Counted from the stretch's first letter, positions 8,262 to 17,580 are shown. The stretch: DNA of 64,000 bases from Phyllobacterium zundukense (GCF_002764115.1 NZ_CP017940.1:1152501-1216500); one strand, 5' to 3'. Notes: generated from the sequence alone by a model not told the origin. Numbers and translations: made by a program.

Positions 8262-11200
8262 ATGCATCTCCTGCTTGCCCAGAAAGGCACGATAGCCGAA
8301 GGCACCGAGGCGATTGATCTCGGCCAGACGCCGGGAGATGTGCTGTTTCTTTCCGCCGCCGATACGGAACTCGCCAGTCTCGCCTCGGCACAACGGCAGG
8401 GCGGCGGGGTGTCTCTGCGCCTCGCTAACATGATGGCGCTGGCGCATCCCATGTCCGTCGATGCCTATGTCCAGCGAACGGCGCGCCACGCGAAATTGAT
8501 CATCGTGCGGATTATCGGCGGCGAGAGCTATTGGCCCTATGGGCTGGAAGCTCTGCATGCCTGCGCCGTCAATCACAAGGTTCACCTTGCCGTACTCCCT
8601 GGAGACGACAAGCCGGATCCGGGGCTCGACCGGTTCTCCACGATTGCGCGGCCGGATCGCGATGCGCTCTGGCACTATCTGCTTGAGGGCGGAGCGCAGA
8701 ACGCAGAGCGATTCCTCGACTATTGCGCGGCGCTGATCGACGGTAAGGACAAGCCGCAGGAAGCAGCGCCACTGCTAAAAGCTGGATTGTGGTGGCCGGG
8801 GAGTACTGCTCCCTCGCTTGACGAAATGCGAGGACACTGGCGAGAAGATGCGTCGGTCGCGGCGATCTGCTTTTACCGGGCGCTGGTGCAGAGCGGACAG
8901 ACGCAGCCGGTAGAGGCATTAATCGATGCGCTGAAGGCAAAGGGGTTGAATCCGCTACCGGTATTTGTATCGAGCCTGAAAGACCCGGTGTCTGTGGCGA
9001 CGCTGGAGGCTGTTTTCAGCGAGGCACCGCCGTCAGTCGTGCTCAATGCGACGGGGTTCGCTGTGTCTGCTCCGGGCGCTGCGCGCAAACCGACTGTGCT
9101 TGAGCACGATGGTGCGATGGTGCTGCAGGTGATCTTTTCCGGATCGAGCGCCGAGCAATGGCGCAATTCCGGCCAGGGACTCTCGGCACGCGATCTCGCC
9201 ATGAATGTGGCGCTACCGGAAGTGGACGGGCGCGTGCTGTCGCGCGCGGTATCATTCAAATCGGCACGGCACTATGACGAGGCGGTCGAAGCCAATATCG
9301 TCACGCATGAACCGCTGGCCGATCGCGTTGAATTCGTTGCCGCGCTGGCGGCGAACTGGGCGAGCCTCCGGGCAACAAAGCCCGATGCGCGGCGTGTTGC
9401 CTTGATCATGGCCAATTATCCCAACCGCGCCGGGCGGCTTGGCAATGGTGTAGGCCTCGATACGCCCGCAGGCACGTGGCATGTGCTGAACACGATGCGC
9501 GATCATGGCTATCGGGTTGCGGCTGTCCCAGCCAATGGCGATGCCCTGATCAATCATATGATGGCGGGACCGACCAATACGGCAAGCGATGGGCGGGAAA
9601 TCCGCGAAACCATTTCCCTGAATCAATACAAGGGCTTCTTTAAGTCGCTTCCACAATCGATTCAGCAGGCGATTACCGCCCGTTGGGGCGAGCCCCAGGC
9701 CGATCCCTACTTCATCGAGCAGGGCGAAAAGTTCGCGCTGCCGCTTGCCCGCTTCGGCGAAACGCTGGTCGGCATTCAACCGGCACGCGGCTACAATATC
9801 GATCCCAAGGAAACATACCATTCGCCGGACCTCGTGCCGCCGCATGGTTATCTCGCCTTCTATGCCTATCTACGAGAGATCTATGGAGCGCACGCCATCG
9901 TGCATGTCGGCAAGCACGGCAATCTCGAATGGCTGCCTGGCAAATCCCTTGCTTTGTCGGAGACCTGCTATCCGGAAGTGGTGCTCGGTCCGGTACCGCA
10001 TATCTATCCGTTCATCGTCAATGATCCGGGCGAGGGAACGCAGGCAAAGCGCCGCTCATCCGCAGTCATCATCGATCACCTGACGCCGCCGCTGACGCGC
10101 GCCGAGAGTTATGGGCCGCTGAAAGACCTCGAAGCGCTGGTGGATGAATATTACGAGGCGTCGGGCGTCGATCCGCGCCGTCTCGTGCGATTGAAGGTGC
10201 AAATCCTCGATCTGGTTCGTGACATCGGGCTCGACAGCGATGCGGGCATTCATGACCATGATCCCGATGATCTCGCCCTGCAAAAGCTTGACGCCTATCT
10301 CTGCGACCTGAAAGAAATGCAGATCCGCGACGGCCTGCATATCTTCGGACGCTCGCCGGAAGGGCGCCTCCTGACAGATCTCGTAGTAGCGCTGGCACGC
10401 GTTCCACGCGGATCCGCCCATGGCGCCGATCAAAGCCTGCAGCGGGCGATTGCGTTTGATCTCGGCCTTGATGGCTTCGATCCGCTTGATTGCGATATGG
10501 CTGCTCCGTGGAATGGCGTGCGTCCGGAAATCCTGCAGGCTGTTTCGGATGATCCATGGCGCATCGCTGGCGATACGGTGGAACGCGTCGAATTTCTGGC
10601 AGCAAAGCTCGTATCAGCGGAAGTTGAGTGCCCAACGATTTGGACTGCCACTGCCGCCGTGATTGAGGGCATCCGCACCAATCTGCATCCTGCCGTGACG
10701 GCTTGCGGCGATGCGGAGATGAAAGCCCTGCTGACGGCACTGGATGGTCGGTTCATTGCGCCGGGACCCTCAGGTGCGCCGACGCGTGGCCGCCCGGATG
10801 TGCTGCCCACCGGCCGCAATTTCTTTTCGGTCGATACGCGGGCGGTGCCGACGCCAGCGGCATGGGAACTCGGGCAGAAATCCGCAGAGCTTTTGATCCG
10901 CCGCTACACGCAGGACCATGGCGAATGGCCGACCTCGTTTGGCCTGACTGCCTGGGGCACGTCCAATATGCGCACCGGCGGCGATGATATTGCGCAGGCG
11001 CTGGCGCTGATCGGCGTCAAGCCGGTTTGGGACATGGCATCACGCCGCGTTACCGGGTACGAGATCATCCCGACAGCACTGCTCGGTCGCCCGCGCGTCG
11101 ATGTGACCCTGCGCATCTCCGGTTTCTTCCGCGATGCATTTCCAGATCAGATTGCGCTGTTCGATACTGCAGTGCGCGCCGTAGGTGCACTGGACGAGGA

Positions 11201-11990
11201 TGCAGGGGACAACCCCATCGCCGTGCGTATGCGCAGCGAGCAGGCGCGGCTTGTTGCTGAAGGCACCGAGGAAAAGCTGGCCAAGCAGCGCGCCGGTTTC
11301 CGGGTATTCGGGTCCAAGCCGGGCGCCTACGGTGCTGGATTGCAGGCGTTGATGGATGAGAATGACTGGGCTAAACGCGACGATCTTGCTGAGGCCTGGC
11401 TCGTTTGGGGCGGTTACGCCTATGGCGCCGGCGAGGAAGGCAAGGCGGAGCGTGGCCTTTTGGAAGAGCGGTTGCGCACGGTGAATGCAGTCGTGCAAAA
11501 CCAGGACAACCGCGAACACGACCTTCTTGATTCCGATGACTACTATCAGTTCGAAGGTGGCATGTCGGCAGCGGTGGAACTGATATCGGGCGAGCGGCCG
11601 ACGATCTACCACAACGATCATTCGCGTCCCGAAAAGCCGGTAATACGTACGCTTGAGGAGGAGATCGCTCGCACGGTACGCGGTCGTGTGACCAATCCAA
11701 AGTGGATCGCCGGTGTCATGCGCCATGGCTATAAGGGCGCCTTCGAGATGGCAGCGACGGTCGATTATCTCTTTGCCTTCGCGGCAACGACGGGAGCTGT
11801 CGGCAACCATCACTTTGAAGCCGTGTATCAGGCATTTCTGGTGGATGAGGATGTGCGGGCATTCTTGAAAGACAAGAATCCGCACGCCTTGCGCGATATG
11901 GCGGAAAAGCTGGAGGAATCCGTGACGCGCGGTTTCTGGACACCCCGCTCCAACTCGGCGCGGTACGAACTCAGCAAACTCGCTGCCTGA
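8262..11990 (+). CDS. cobN: Cobaltochelatase large subunit CobN
   Basis: Corrin-binding subunit of the ATP-dependent CobNST complex that inserts cobalt into hydrogenobyrinic acid a,c-diamide in the aerobic pathway. At 1242 residues it is close to the usual length of about 1270. Recognised features are the HVGKHGNLEWLPGKSLAL stretch near residue 548 and a C-terminal block with GGYAYGAGEEGKAE and SDDYYQFEGGM near residues 1045-1100, typical of CobN/ChlH/BchH proteins. CobS and CobT are not in this window. It lies 14 bases after cobW and 26 bases before cobO in the riboswitch-led gene set. Confidence 0.96.
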   Translation: MHLLLAQKGTIAEGTEAIDLGQTPGDVLFLSAADTELASLASAQRQGGGVSLRLANMMALAHPMSVDAYVQRTARHAKLIIVRIIGGESYWPYGLEALHACAVNHKVHLAVLPGDDKPDPGLDRFSTIARPDRDALWHYLLEGGAQNAERFLDYCAALIDGKDKPQEAAPLLKAGLWWPGSTAPSLDEMRGHWREDASVAAICFYRALVQSGQTQPVEALIDALKAKGLNPLPVFVSSLKDPVSVATLEAVFSEAPPSVVLNATGFAVSAPGAARKPTVLEHDGAMVLQVIFSGSSAEQWRNSGQGLSARDLAMNVALPEVDGRVLSRAVSFKSARHYDEAVEANIVTHEPLADRVEFVAALAANWASLRATKPDARRVALIMANYPNRAGRLGNGVGLDTPAGTWHVLNTMRDHGYRVAAVPANGDALINHMMAGPTNTASDGREIRETISLNQYKGFFKSLPQSIQQAITARWGEPQADPYFIEQGEKFALPLARFGETLVGIQPARGYNIDPKETYHSPDLVPPHGYLAFYAYLREIYGAHAIVHVGKHGNLEWLPGKSLALSETCYPEVVLGPVPHIYPFIVNDPGEGTQAKRRSSAVIIDHLTPPLTRAESYGPLKDLEALVDEYYEASGVDPRRLVRLKVQILDLVRDIGLDSDAGIHDHDPDDLALQKLDAYLCDLKEMQIRDGLHIFGRSPEGRLLTDLVVALARVPRGSAHGADQSLQRAIAFDLGLDGFDPLDCDMAAPWNGVRPEILQAVSDDPWRIAGDTVERVEFLAAKLVSAEVECPTIWTATAAVIEGIRTNLHPAVTACGDAEMKALLTALDGRFIAPGPSGAPTRGRPDVLPTGRNFFSVDTRAVPTPAAWELGQKSAELLIRRYTQDHGEWPTSFGLTAWGTSNMRTGGDDIAQALALIGVKPVWDMASRRVTGYEIIPTALLGRPRVDVTLRISGFFRDAFPDQIALFDTAVRAVGALDEDAGDNPIAVRMRSEQARLVAEGTEEKLAKQRAGFRVFGSKPGAYGAGLQALMDENDWAKRDDLAEAWLVWGGYAYGAGEEGKAERGLLEERLRTVNAVVQNQDNREHDLLDSDDYYQFEGGMSAAVELISGERPTIYHNDHSRPEKPVIRTLEEEIARTVRGRVTNPKWIAGVMRHGYKGAFEMAATVDYLFAFAATTGAVGNHHFEAVYQAFLVDEDVRAFLKDKNPHALRDMAEKLEESVTRGFWTPRSNSARYELSKLAA

Positions 11991-12016
11991 TAATTTGATT
12001 CGGAAGGAAACGCCAA

Positions 12017-12655
12017 ATGGCTGAAAAATCACAAAAATTGCAGAATCTGACCGAAGCGGAAATAAACGAGCGCCACGCCGACAAGATGCGCAAGAAGAAG
12101 GCGGTACGTGACAAGATCCTGGCGACCAAGACCGATGAAAAGGGTCTTGTGATCGTCAATACCGGCAAGGGCAAGGGCAAATCCACTGCCGGTTTTGGCG
12201 TGGTGTTCCGGGCTCTCGGTCACGGTATGAAGATTGGCGTGGTGCAGTTCGTCAAGGGCTCATGGGATACGGGCGAGCGCTGGGTTCTGGAAAAATTCCC
12301 TGAGCAGGTGACCATATCTGCCATGGGCGAGGGGTTTACTTGGGAAACACAGGATCGGGCGCGTGATATCGCCATGGCGCGCAATGCATGGGAACAGGCG
12401 AAGGCAATGATCCTCGACGATGAAACCGAGGTCGTTCTGTGCGACGAGTTGAATATCGCCCTGCGTTACGACTATCTGCCCGTTGAAGAAATCATCGATG
12501 TTTTGAAACAGAAACCCCACATGAAACATGTGATCATCACGGGCCGAAACGCCAAGGATGAACTGATCGAGTTTGCGGACCTTGTCACCGAGATGGAAAT
12601 GATCAAACATCCGTTCCGTTCGGGCATCAAGGCCCAGAAGGGTATCGAATTCTGA
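12017..12655 (+). CDS. cobO: Cob(I)yrinic acid a,c-diamide adenosyltransferase
   Basis: Transfers the 5'-deoxyadenosyl group of ATP to cob(I)yrinic acid a,c-diamide, forming the Co-C bond. The 212-residue CobA/CobO/BtuR-type protein has an N-terminal basic helix and the P-loop NTGKGKGKSTAGFG near residue 53. A CDELNIALRYDYL segment near residue 140 and HVIITGRNA near residue 172 are also typical. It follows cobN and shares its last base with the start of the next gene (ATGA overlap). Confidence 0.95.
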   Translation: MAEKSQKLQNLTEAEINERHADKMRKKKAVRDKILATKTDEKGLVIVNTGKGKGKSTAGFGVVFRALGHGMKIGVVQFVKGSWDTGERWVLEKFPEQVTISAMGEGFTWETQDRARDIAMARNAWEQAKAMILDDETEVVLCDELNIALRYDYLPVEEIIDVLKQKPHMKHVIITGRNAKDELIEFADLVTEMEMIKHPFRSGIKAQKGIEF

Positions 12656-13083
12656 TGACTGAAAGCTGGCAATTCTGGGCCGTTATTTCTGCGGTTTTCG
12701 CAGCTTTAACTGCCATTTTTGCCAAGATCGGTATCGAGAATATCAATTCAGACTTTGCAACGCTGATTCGGACCTTCGTCATCATCGGAGCGCTGTGCCT
12801 GTTCCTGTCTATCAGCGGTCAATGGCAGGGGCTGTCGACGATATCCGGCAAGACATGGACGTTTCTCATTCTGTCAGGGCTGGCGACCGGTGCATCGTGG
12901 CTTGCCTATTTTCGCGCGCTCAAGATCGGCGATGCGGCGCGGGTCGCCCCTATCGACAAGCTTTCCATCGTCATGGTGGCGATCTTTGGCGTCGCGTTTC
13001 TCGGAGAGAAGCTTTCCGGGCTCAACTGGCTCGGCGTTTTGTTGATCGCCGGAGGCGTTATCCTACTGAGCCTGCGGTTCTGA
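12655..13083 (+). CDS. Half-size EamA/DMT-superfamily membrane protein
   Basis: A 142-residue membrane protein equal to one EamA repeat, with about five hydrophobic helices. The late segment APIDKLSIVMVAIFGVAFLG and the closing GVLLIAGGVILLSL are typical of drug/metabolite transporters. Full-size members have two such repeats, so this one would need to pair with itself. Its ATG overlaps the cobO stop codon, so it is coupled to the B12 genes and under the riboswitch unless there is an internal promoter. The substrate is unknown: a corrin intermediate, cobalt or an unrelated metabolite are all possible. Its end overlaps the opposing TSUP gene by 26 bases. Confidence 0.85.
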   Translation: MTESWQFWAVISAVFAALTAIFAKIGIENINSDFATLIRTFVIIGALCLFLSISGQWQGLSTISGKTWTFLILSGLATGASWLAYFRALKIGDAARVAPIDKLSIVMVAIFGVAFLGEKLSGLNWLGVLLIAGGVILLSLRF

Positions 13084-13867
13084 AGAGCGCCGCCAGCCAT
13101 GCTCCCCAGGGATTGTCGGCATAGAGAAGTTTGGTGGCCAGCGCCAAGCAGACGACGATCAATAGCGGCTTGATGATTCTTGCGCCGGATTTCATCGCCA
13201 GGCTGGCGCCAAAGCGGGCCCCGGCAAACTGAGCGATGCCCATCAGCAAACCGATCTTCCAGTTGATCACGCCAAGAAAAGCGAAAGTGATGAAGCCGCC
13301 AAGATTGGATGCGAAATTCAGGAGCTTGGTATGAGCCGTAGCCTTGAGCAGGCCGTAGCCAGCAAGCGAGACGAAGCTCAGCATGAAAAAGGAGCCGGTG
13401 CCCGGGCCAAACAGCCCATCGTAGAAGCCTATGAGCGGCACGACGGTAAGGCCGAACAGGAATGGCGTGACACGTTGCGCGCGGTCCACATCCACCATAT
13501 TGGGCTTCAACGCGAAATAGATGGCAATTGCGATCAACAGGATCGGCAAGAAGGCGCGCAGTACTTCCCCAGGCAGAAAGCCTGCCAAGAGAGCACCGCC
13601 GACTGCCCCAAGTGCCGACATCAACGCCGCCGGCAATTGCTTCTTAAGATGTACGTGACCCTGCTGAGCATAGGCAATCGTGGCCGAGGCCGAGCCAAAC
13701 AGTGACTGCAGTTTGTTCGTCCCGAGAGATTCAACGGGCGAGAAACCTGCCAGAAGCAGTGCGGGGACGGTAACAAGGCCGCCTCCTCCAGCAATGGAGT
13801 CGATAAAGCCTGCGATAAAGGCAGCAACAATCAGGAGCGGGGGAACATTTTCGAGGAAGGCAGACAT
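13058..13867 (-). CDS. TSUP family (TauE/SafE-type) membrane transporter
   Basis: Eight-helix transporter of the sulfite exporter TauE/SafE superfamily, 269 residues. It shows the paired family motifs: GFIDSIAGGGGLVTVPALL with SLGTNKLQS in the first half, and GFYDGLFGPGTGSFF with ATAHTKLLNFASN in the second. Members move sulfoacetate, sulfite, thiosulfate or organic acids; the substrate cannot be told from sequence. It faces the cobO-EamA genes and overlaps EamA at the 3' ends. No link to cobalamin is visible beyond location. A SoeABC-type sulfite dehydrogenase lies 15 kb away, probably too far to infer a connection. Confidence 0.85.
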   Translation of the reverse strand: MSAFLENVPPLLIVAAFIAGFIDSIAGGGGLVTVPALLLAGFSPVESLGTNKLQSLFGSASATIAYAQQGHVHLKKQLPAALMSALGAVGGALLAGFLPGEVLRAFLPILLIAIAIYFALKPNMVDVDRAQRVTPFLFGLTVVPLIGFYDGLFGPGTGSFFMLSFVSLAGYGLLKATAHTKLLNFASNLGGFITFAFLGVINWKIGLLMGIAQFAGARFGASLAMKSGARIIKPLLIVVCLALATKLLYADNPWGAWLAALFRTAGSVG

Positions 13868-14037
13868 GCGGGGGGACTCTGTGAACGCGGCGGACCATAG
13901 CCAGATTTTGACGTTTGGCGAGCGGTTTTGGCGGTTGGATCAATCGCATTATGCGAATCGCTGGCCAGTGTGTTGTTTCGGCACTTGAATTTGGGGGTCT
14001 GCACTGCAATCAATCTTTTAGGACAGTTGGGGGTACA

Positions 14038-14466
14038 ATGAGCGAAAGCATTTTTGATCGGATTACCGCTTATCTCGGAGCAAAAAGTGCGGTGCAGAAG
14101 GTCGCCGATGATCCGGTGCTGATGGCAGAGCTTCTGCTTCTGCTGCATGTGGCACTGGCTGATGGCAAGACGGACAAGACCGAGTATGCAGCCATCCTGG
14201 GTATTGCCGAGAGTGATTTCGGTATTCCGCCTGATGAATTTGCTGAAGTGGCAGAGTATCTCAAGGACTTCGGCTACGAGACGACAAGCAAACAAGCTGC
14301 ACTCGCCTTTGCCGATGTACCGTTTGATCGTAAGGTTCTGCTGCTGCGTCATCTTCTGGTCATTGCCAATGCCGACAATGACCTCGATCCCAAAGAAGCC
14401 AATCTGATCCGAACGACCGCCGATCTTTTGGGTGTAACACCTGAAGAATTGCACAAGAAGCGCTGA
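14038..14466 (+). CDS. TerB-like (tellurite resistance TerB domain) protein, coupled to cobE
   Basis: A 142-residue, mostly helical acidic protein with no signal peptide or membrane helix. It matches the TerB fold: two related acidic motifs, ALADGKTDKTEYA near residue 38 and NADNDLDPKEANLI near residue 112, in equivalent places of the two halves. Such motifs may bind metal in this family. The ATG at 14038 follows GGGGG; the longer frame starting at 13915 lacks support. Its last base is the first base of cobE, so the two are translated together. The function is unknown; the coupling suggests a role connected with cobE-cobM. Confidence 0.8.
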   Translation: MSESIFDRITAYLGAKSAVQKVADDPVLMAELLLLLHVALADGKTDKTEYAAILGIAESDFGIPPDEFAEVAEYLKDFGYETTSKQAALAFADVPFDRKVLLLRHLLVIANADNDLDPKEANLIRTTADLLGVTPEELHKKR

Positions 14467-14855
14467 TGCCCAAGCCAATCTACGCGCTTGGTCTCGGTTG
14501 CGAGCGTGGATGCGATCCGCAAGAAGTCCTTTCCCTGGCCGAACGTGTTCTGAAGGAGGCGCAGGTCGCAGCGAGCGACTTGGTCGGCGTCTTTTCGATC
14601 GATCAACGCCAGGATGAGCCGGCAATCGTGCAAACAGCGGAACAACTGGGTTTGCCCGTCACCTGCTTCAACGCTCAAATCCTGGAAAAAGAAACCCCGC
14701 GTTTGCTCAACCCATCCGAACGGGTCTTTGCACTCATAGGCTGTCACGGTGTGGCGGAAGCAGCGGCGCTTGTGGCTGTGGGTTCAGATGGCGTACTGCT
14801 AATCGGAAAGACCAAATCAGCTCATGCCACCGCGGCGCTGGCCGTGAAGGAATAA
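14466..14855 (+). CDS. cobE: Cobalamin biosynthesis protein CobE (CbiG C-terminal domain homologue)
   Basis: Small 129-residue protein matching CobE and the C-terminal part of CbiG. It has the GLGCERGCDPQEVLSLAE opening, a FSIDQRQDEPAI segment, FNAQILEKE, and the final GVAEAAALVAVGSD-LLIGKTKS-HATAALA run. In the aerobic pathway CobE is needed in vivo but has no firmly assigned reaction; it is linked to the handling of a ring-contracted intermediate. It overlaps the TerB-like gene by one base upstream and is followed 13 bases later by cobM, whose product acts at that stage. Confidence 0.85.
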   Translation: MPKPIYALGLGCERGCDPQEVLSLAERVLKEAQVAASDLVGVFSIDQRQDEPAIVQTAEQLGLPVTCFNAQILEKETPRLLNPSERVFALIGCHGVAEAAALVAVGSDGVLLIGKTKSAHATAALAVKE

Positions 14856-14868
14856 ACGAGTTCAGACA

Positions 14869-15630
14869 ATGACAGTTCACTTTATCGGCGCAGGCCCCGG
14901 CGCGCCTGACCTCATCACCGTGCGTGGGTTGAAATTGATCCAATCCTGCCCTGTCTGCCTGTATGCGGGCTCGCTGGTTCCACCGGAAATGGTGTCGGAG
15001 GTGCCAGAGGGCGCGCGAGTGATTGATACCTCATCGCTCACGCTCGACGAGATCATCGGTGAGATCGAACGCGCCCACGCGGAAGACAAGGATGTAGCTC
15101 GCGTTCACTCCGGTGATCCGTCGATCTATGGTGCGGTGGCCGAACAGATGCGTCGCCTCGACGCTCTTGGGATCGATTATGATGTGACGCCGGGCGTTCC
15201 GGCATTCGCTGCCGCCGCCGCTGCCTTGAAGAAGGAACTGACAGTCCCGGAAGTGTGTCAGACGATCATCCTGACACGCACGTCGATGAAATCATCGGCT
15301 ATGCCGGAGGGTGAAGATCTGGCAACGTTGGGCAAATCCGGCGCGACGCTGGTCATTCATCTGTCGATCCGCAATCTTACGCGCATCGAAACCGAGCTCA
15401 CGCCGCTCTATGGGGCCGATTGTCCCGTGATCGTTGCCTACCGCGTAGGTTGGCCGGACGAACAGTTCATTCATGGAACGCTTGGCGATATAACGGGCAA
15501 GGTGAAGGCGTCAGGCCTAAGCCGCTCGGCAATGATCTTTGTCGGACGAGGGCTTTCGGCAGGCGCATTTCGCGACTCGGCTCTCTACCACAAGGATCAC
15601 AGCCATACGCTACGTTCGCGCTCGGAGTGA
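14869..15630 (+). CDS. cobM: Precorrin-4 C11-methyltransferase
   Basis: SAM-dependent methylation of precorrin-4 at C-11 to give precorrin-5. The 253-residue tetrapyrrole methylase has FIGAGPGAPDLITVRG at residues 5-20, RVHSGDPSIYGAVAEQM near residue 79, and a C-terminal FVGRGL segment. CobM and CbiF share this fold; the aerobic context (CobN, CobK) favours CobM. Its 3' end overlaps the opposing cobK by 21 bases. Confidence 0.94.
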   Translation: MTVHFIGAGPGAPDLITVRGLKLIQSCPVCLYAGSLVPPEMVSEVPEGARVIDTSSLTLDEIIGEIERAHAEDKDVARVHSGDPSIYGAVAEQMRRLDALGIDYDVTPGVPAFAAAAAALKKELTVPEVCQTIILTRTSMKSSAMPEGEDLATLGKSGATLVIHLSIRNLTRIETELTPLYGADCPVIVAYRVGWPDEQFIHGTLGDITGKVKASGLSRSAMIFVGRGLSAGAFRDSALYHKDHSHTLRSRSE

Positions 15631-16374
15631 ACCCAAAGTCTCATCGACGAAATGACCGATGCTTTCAATATCGGGCAATGTGTATGTGCCGGGGCGGTGC
15701 GGCCGGTCAATCATGATAACGGGAAGACCGAGGTCGCGAGCTGCTTTGATCTTCGTGTAGGACGCAGAGCCACCGGAATTGCGGCAGACGATATGTGTTA
15801 GACGTTTCTTGGTCAGGAAGGCGGTCTCGTCTTCAACCTTGCCGGGCTTTGACAGTTCCAGTTCGAAATCAATGAGATCGGGTGGCGTTTCCGGCGGATC
15901 GATCATCCGCACGACGAAATGTACGTCGCCCCGGCGGGAAAAGGGTGCAATGTGCTGCCTTCCAAGCGCCAGCAGTACACGTGCCTTTGCAGGGATAGCC
16001 GAGACTGCCTCTTCAAGTGATGTGACGCTTGTCCATCTGTCGCCGGGTTTTGGTTGCCATGCCGGGCGCTCTAGCCGGACGAACGGAATTCTGGTTGAAG
16101 CCACTGCTACGAGGGCGTTGTCAGAGATTTGCGTTGCAAAAGGATGGGTGGCATCGATGAGCAGCGATACATTCTCGCGTGCAATGTAACCGGTGAGCCC
16201 TCTTGCTCCGCCGAAACCGCCGATGCGCATTTCGCCTTCGAGTTTCGCTGGCTCGCGCGTACGACCCGCCAGTGATGAAATAACGCGGTAGCCCTGCGCC
16301 ACGAGCCGCGTGGCGAGTTTCGAGGCTTCCGCGGTGCCACCAAGAATGAGGATTGGACGATCAGACACGGGCAA
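15610..16374 (-). CDS. cobK: Precorrin-6A reductase
   Basis: NADPH-dependent reduction of precorrin-6A to 6B. The 254-residue protein starts with a nucleotide-binding ILGGTAEASKLATRL motif, followed by DATHPFATQIS near residue 74 and RLERPAW near residue 100, both typical of CobK/CbiJ. It is read on the strand opposite to its neighbours, downstream of cbiD, with a 14-base overlap on the same strand. The pair makes a two-gene unit within the cluster. Confidence 0.94.
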   Translation of the reverse strand: MPVSDRPILILGGTAEASKLATRLVAQGYRVISSLAGRTREPAKLEGEMRIGGFGGARGLTGYIARENVSLLIDATHPFATQISDNALVAVASTRIPFVRLERPAWQPKPGDRWTSVTSLEEAVSAIPAKARVLLALGRQHIAPFSRRGDVHFVVRMIDPPETPPDLIDFELELSKPGKVEDETAFLTKKRLTHIVCRNSGGSASYTKIKAARDLGLPVIMIDRPHRPGTYTLPDIESIGHFVDETLGSLRART

Positions 16375-17512
16375 GAACCGCGCCCTTGCGGTCGGTAACG
16401 ATCACTTCCACCTCGACCGGCGCTCCCTTGAGAGTGGCGAGCGCTGTCTGCCTGGCCTTCGTCGCGATGGGGCTGGCGAGATCGATTCCCAGAGTTTGAG
16501 TCATTTCAAGCACTTCCTGCGCCGTGTTGGCATTGAGAATCCGTTCCCTCATGTTTGGCTCGAAGCCGAGTTTTTCGGCCTCGTCAGCAAGGAAGGTCAT
16601 GCTGACCTGGCTGCGTCCCGAATGAAGATCGAGTGCCCCCTGTGCCAGTTTCGTCAGCTTGGCGAAGCCGCCCGCTATGGTCAGCTTGTCGATGGGATGA
16701 ACACGCAGATATTTCAGCAGTCCGCCGGCAAAATCGCCCATATCGAGAAGCGCGATCTCCGGAAGATTGTAGATGGCCTGCGCAGCATCTTCGGAAGTGG
16801 AGCCAGTCGCAGCAAGGACATGTGTCAGGCCAGCCGCACGCGACACGTCGATGCCGCTGTGGATCGAATGTATCCAGGCTGCACAGGAAAAAGGATGAAC
16901 GATACCGGTGGTGCCCAAGATCGAGATGCCACCGACAATGCCAAGGCGCGGGTTCCAGGTTTTCTTGGCGATTTCCTCGCCTTCGGGCACAGAGATCGTG
17001 ATGATGATATCCGCGGGCAAGTCATATTGCGCGCAAATCTCCTCGCAGATTTTAGTCATCATTTGACGCGGCACCGGATTGATCGCAGCTTCGCCTGGCG
17101 GGATCGGAAGGCCAGGCAGAGTAACCATACCAACGCCTTCGCCCGCGGCAAACTGGATGCCGCTTCCGGGCGGTGCGGGAAACACGGTCGAGATTATGGT
17201 TGCGCCATGCGTGACATCAGGATCATCACCGGCATCTTTCACAATGCCTGCCATGGCATAACCATCACCGATCGATTCGATCGCCAGCTGGAAATGCGGA
17301 ACCTCACCCTTGGGCAGGATAATCGCCACAGGATCAGGAAATTCACCGGTAATGAGGCCGATCAGCGCGGCTTTTGTTGCGGCTGTGGCACAGGCACCGG
17401 TGGTCCAGCCGCGGCGCAAGGGCCGTTCATTCGACTCGTCTGGTTTGCGCAATCCTGCATCGGGTTCATCGCTCATGGGCGTCTTATAGACCAGCTTCCA
17501 CGCACGTTGCAT
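16361..17512 (-). CDS. cbiD: Cobalt-precorrin-5B (C1)-methyltransferase type CbiD
   Basis: C-1 methyltransferase of corrin synthesis, 383 residues. The family signature RRGWTTGACATAATKAAL sits near residue 35, and the glycine-rich VGGISILGTTGIVHPFS segment lies in the middle. CbiD is the enzyme of the anaerobic route; here it sits next to CobK and CobN of the aerobic route, where CobF usually does this step, and no cobF is seen in the window. The ATG at 17512 follows GGAAAA; an ATG at 17476 would drop 12 residues but has no clear ribosome site. It diverges from cobA, leaving about 68 bases for both promoters. Confidence 0.92.
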   Translation of the reverse strand: MQRAWKLVYKTPMSDEPDAGLRKPDESNERPLRRGWTTGACATAATKAALIGLITGEFPDPVAIILPKGEVPHFQLAIESIGDGYAMAGIVKDAGDDPDVTHGATIISTVFPAPPGSGIQFAAGEGVGMVTLPGLPIPPGEAAINPVPRQMMTKICEEICAQYDLPADIIITISVPEGEEIAKKTWNPRLGIVGGISILGTTGIVHPFSCAAWIHSIHSGIDVSRAAGLTHVLAATGSTSEDAAQAIYNLPEIALLDMGDFAGGLLKYLRVHPIDKLTIAGGFAKLTKLAQGALDLHSGRSQVSMTFLADEAEKLGFEPNMRERILNANTAQEVLEMTQTLGIDLASPIATKARQTALATLKGAPVEVEVIVTDRKGAVLARV

Positions 17513-17580
17513 GATTTTTCCGATAAGTTCATGCTCACAGTTAGAAAAATTGTGTTATGCGCAAAAGATCAGGTTGGGCG

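Noticed and set aside
11040..12032. 330-residue open frame on the - strand
   Set aside because: Antisense to the cobN C-terminus, which carries conserved cobaltochelatase motifs.
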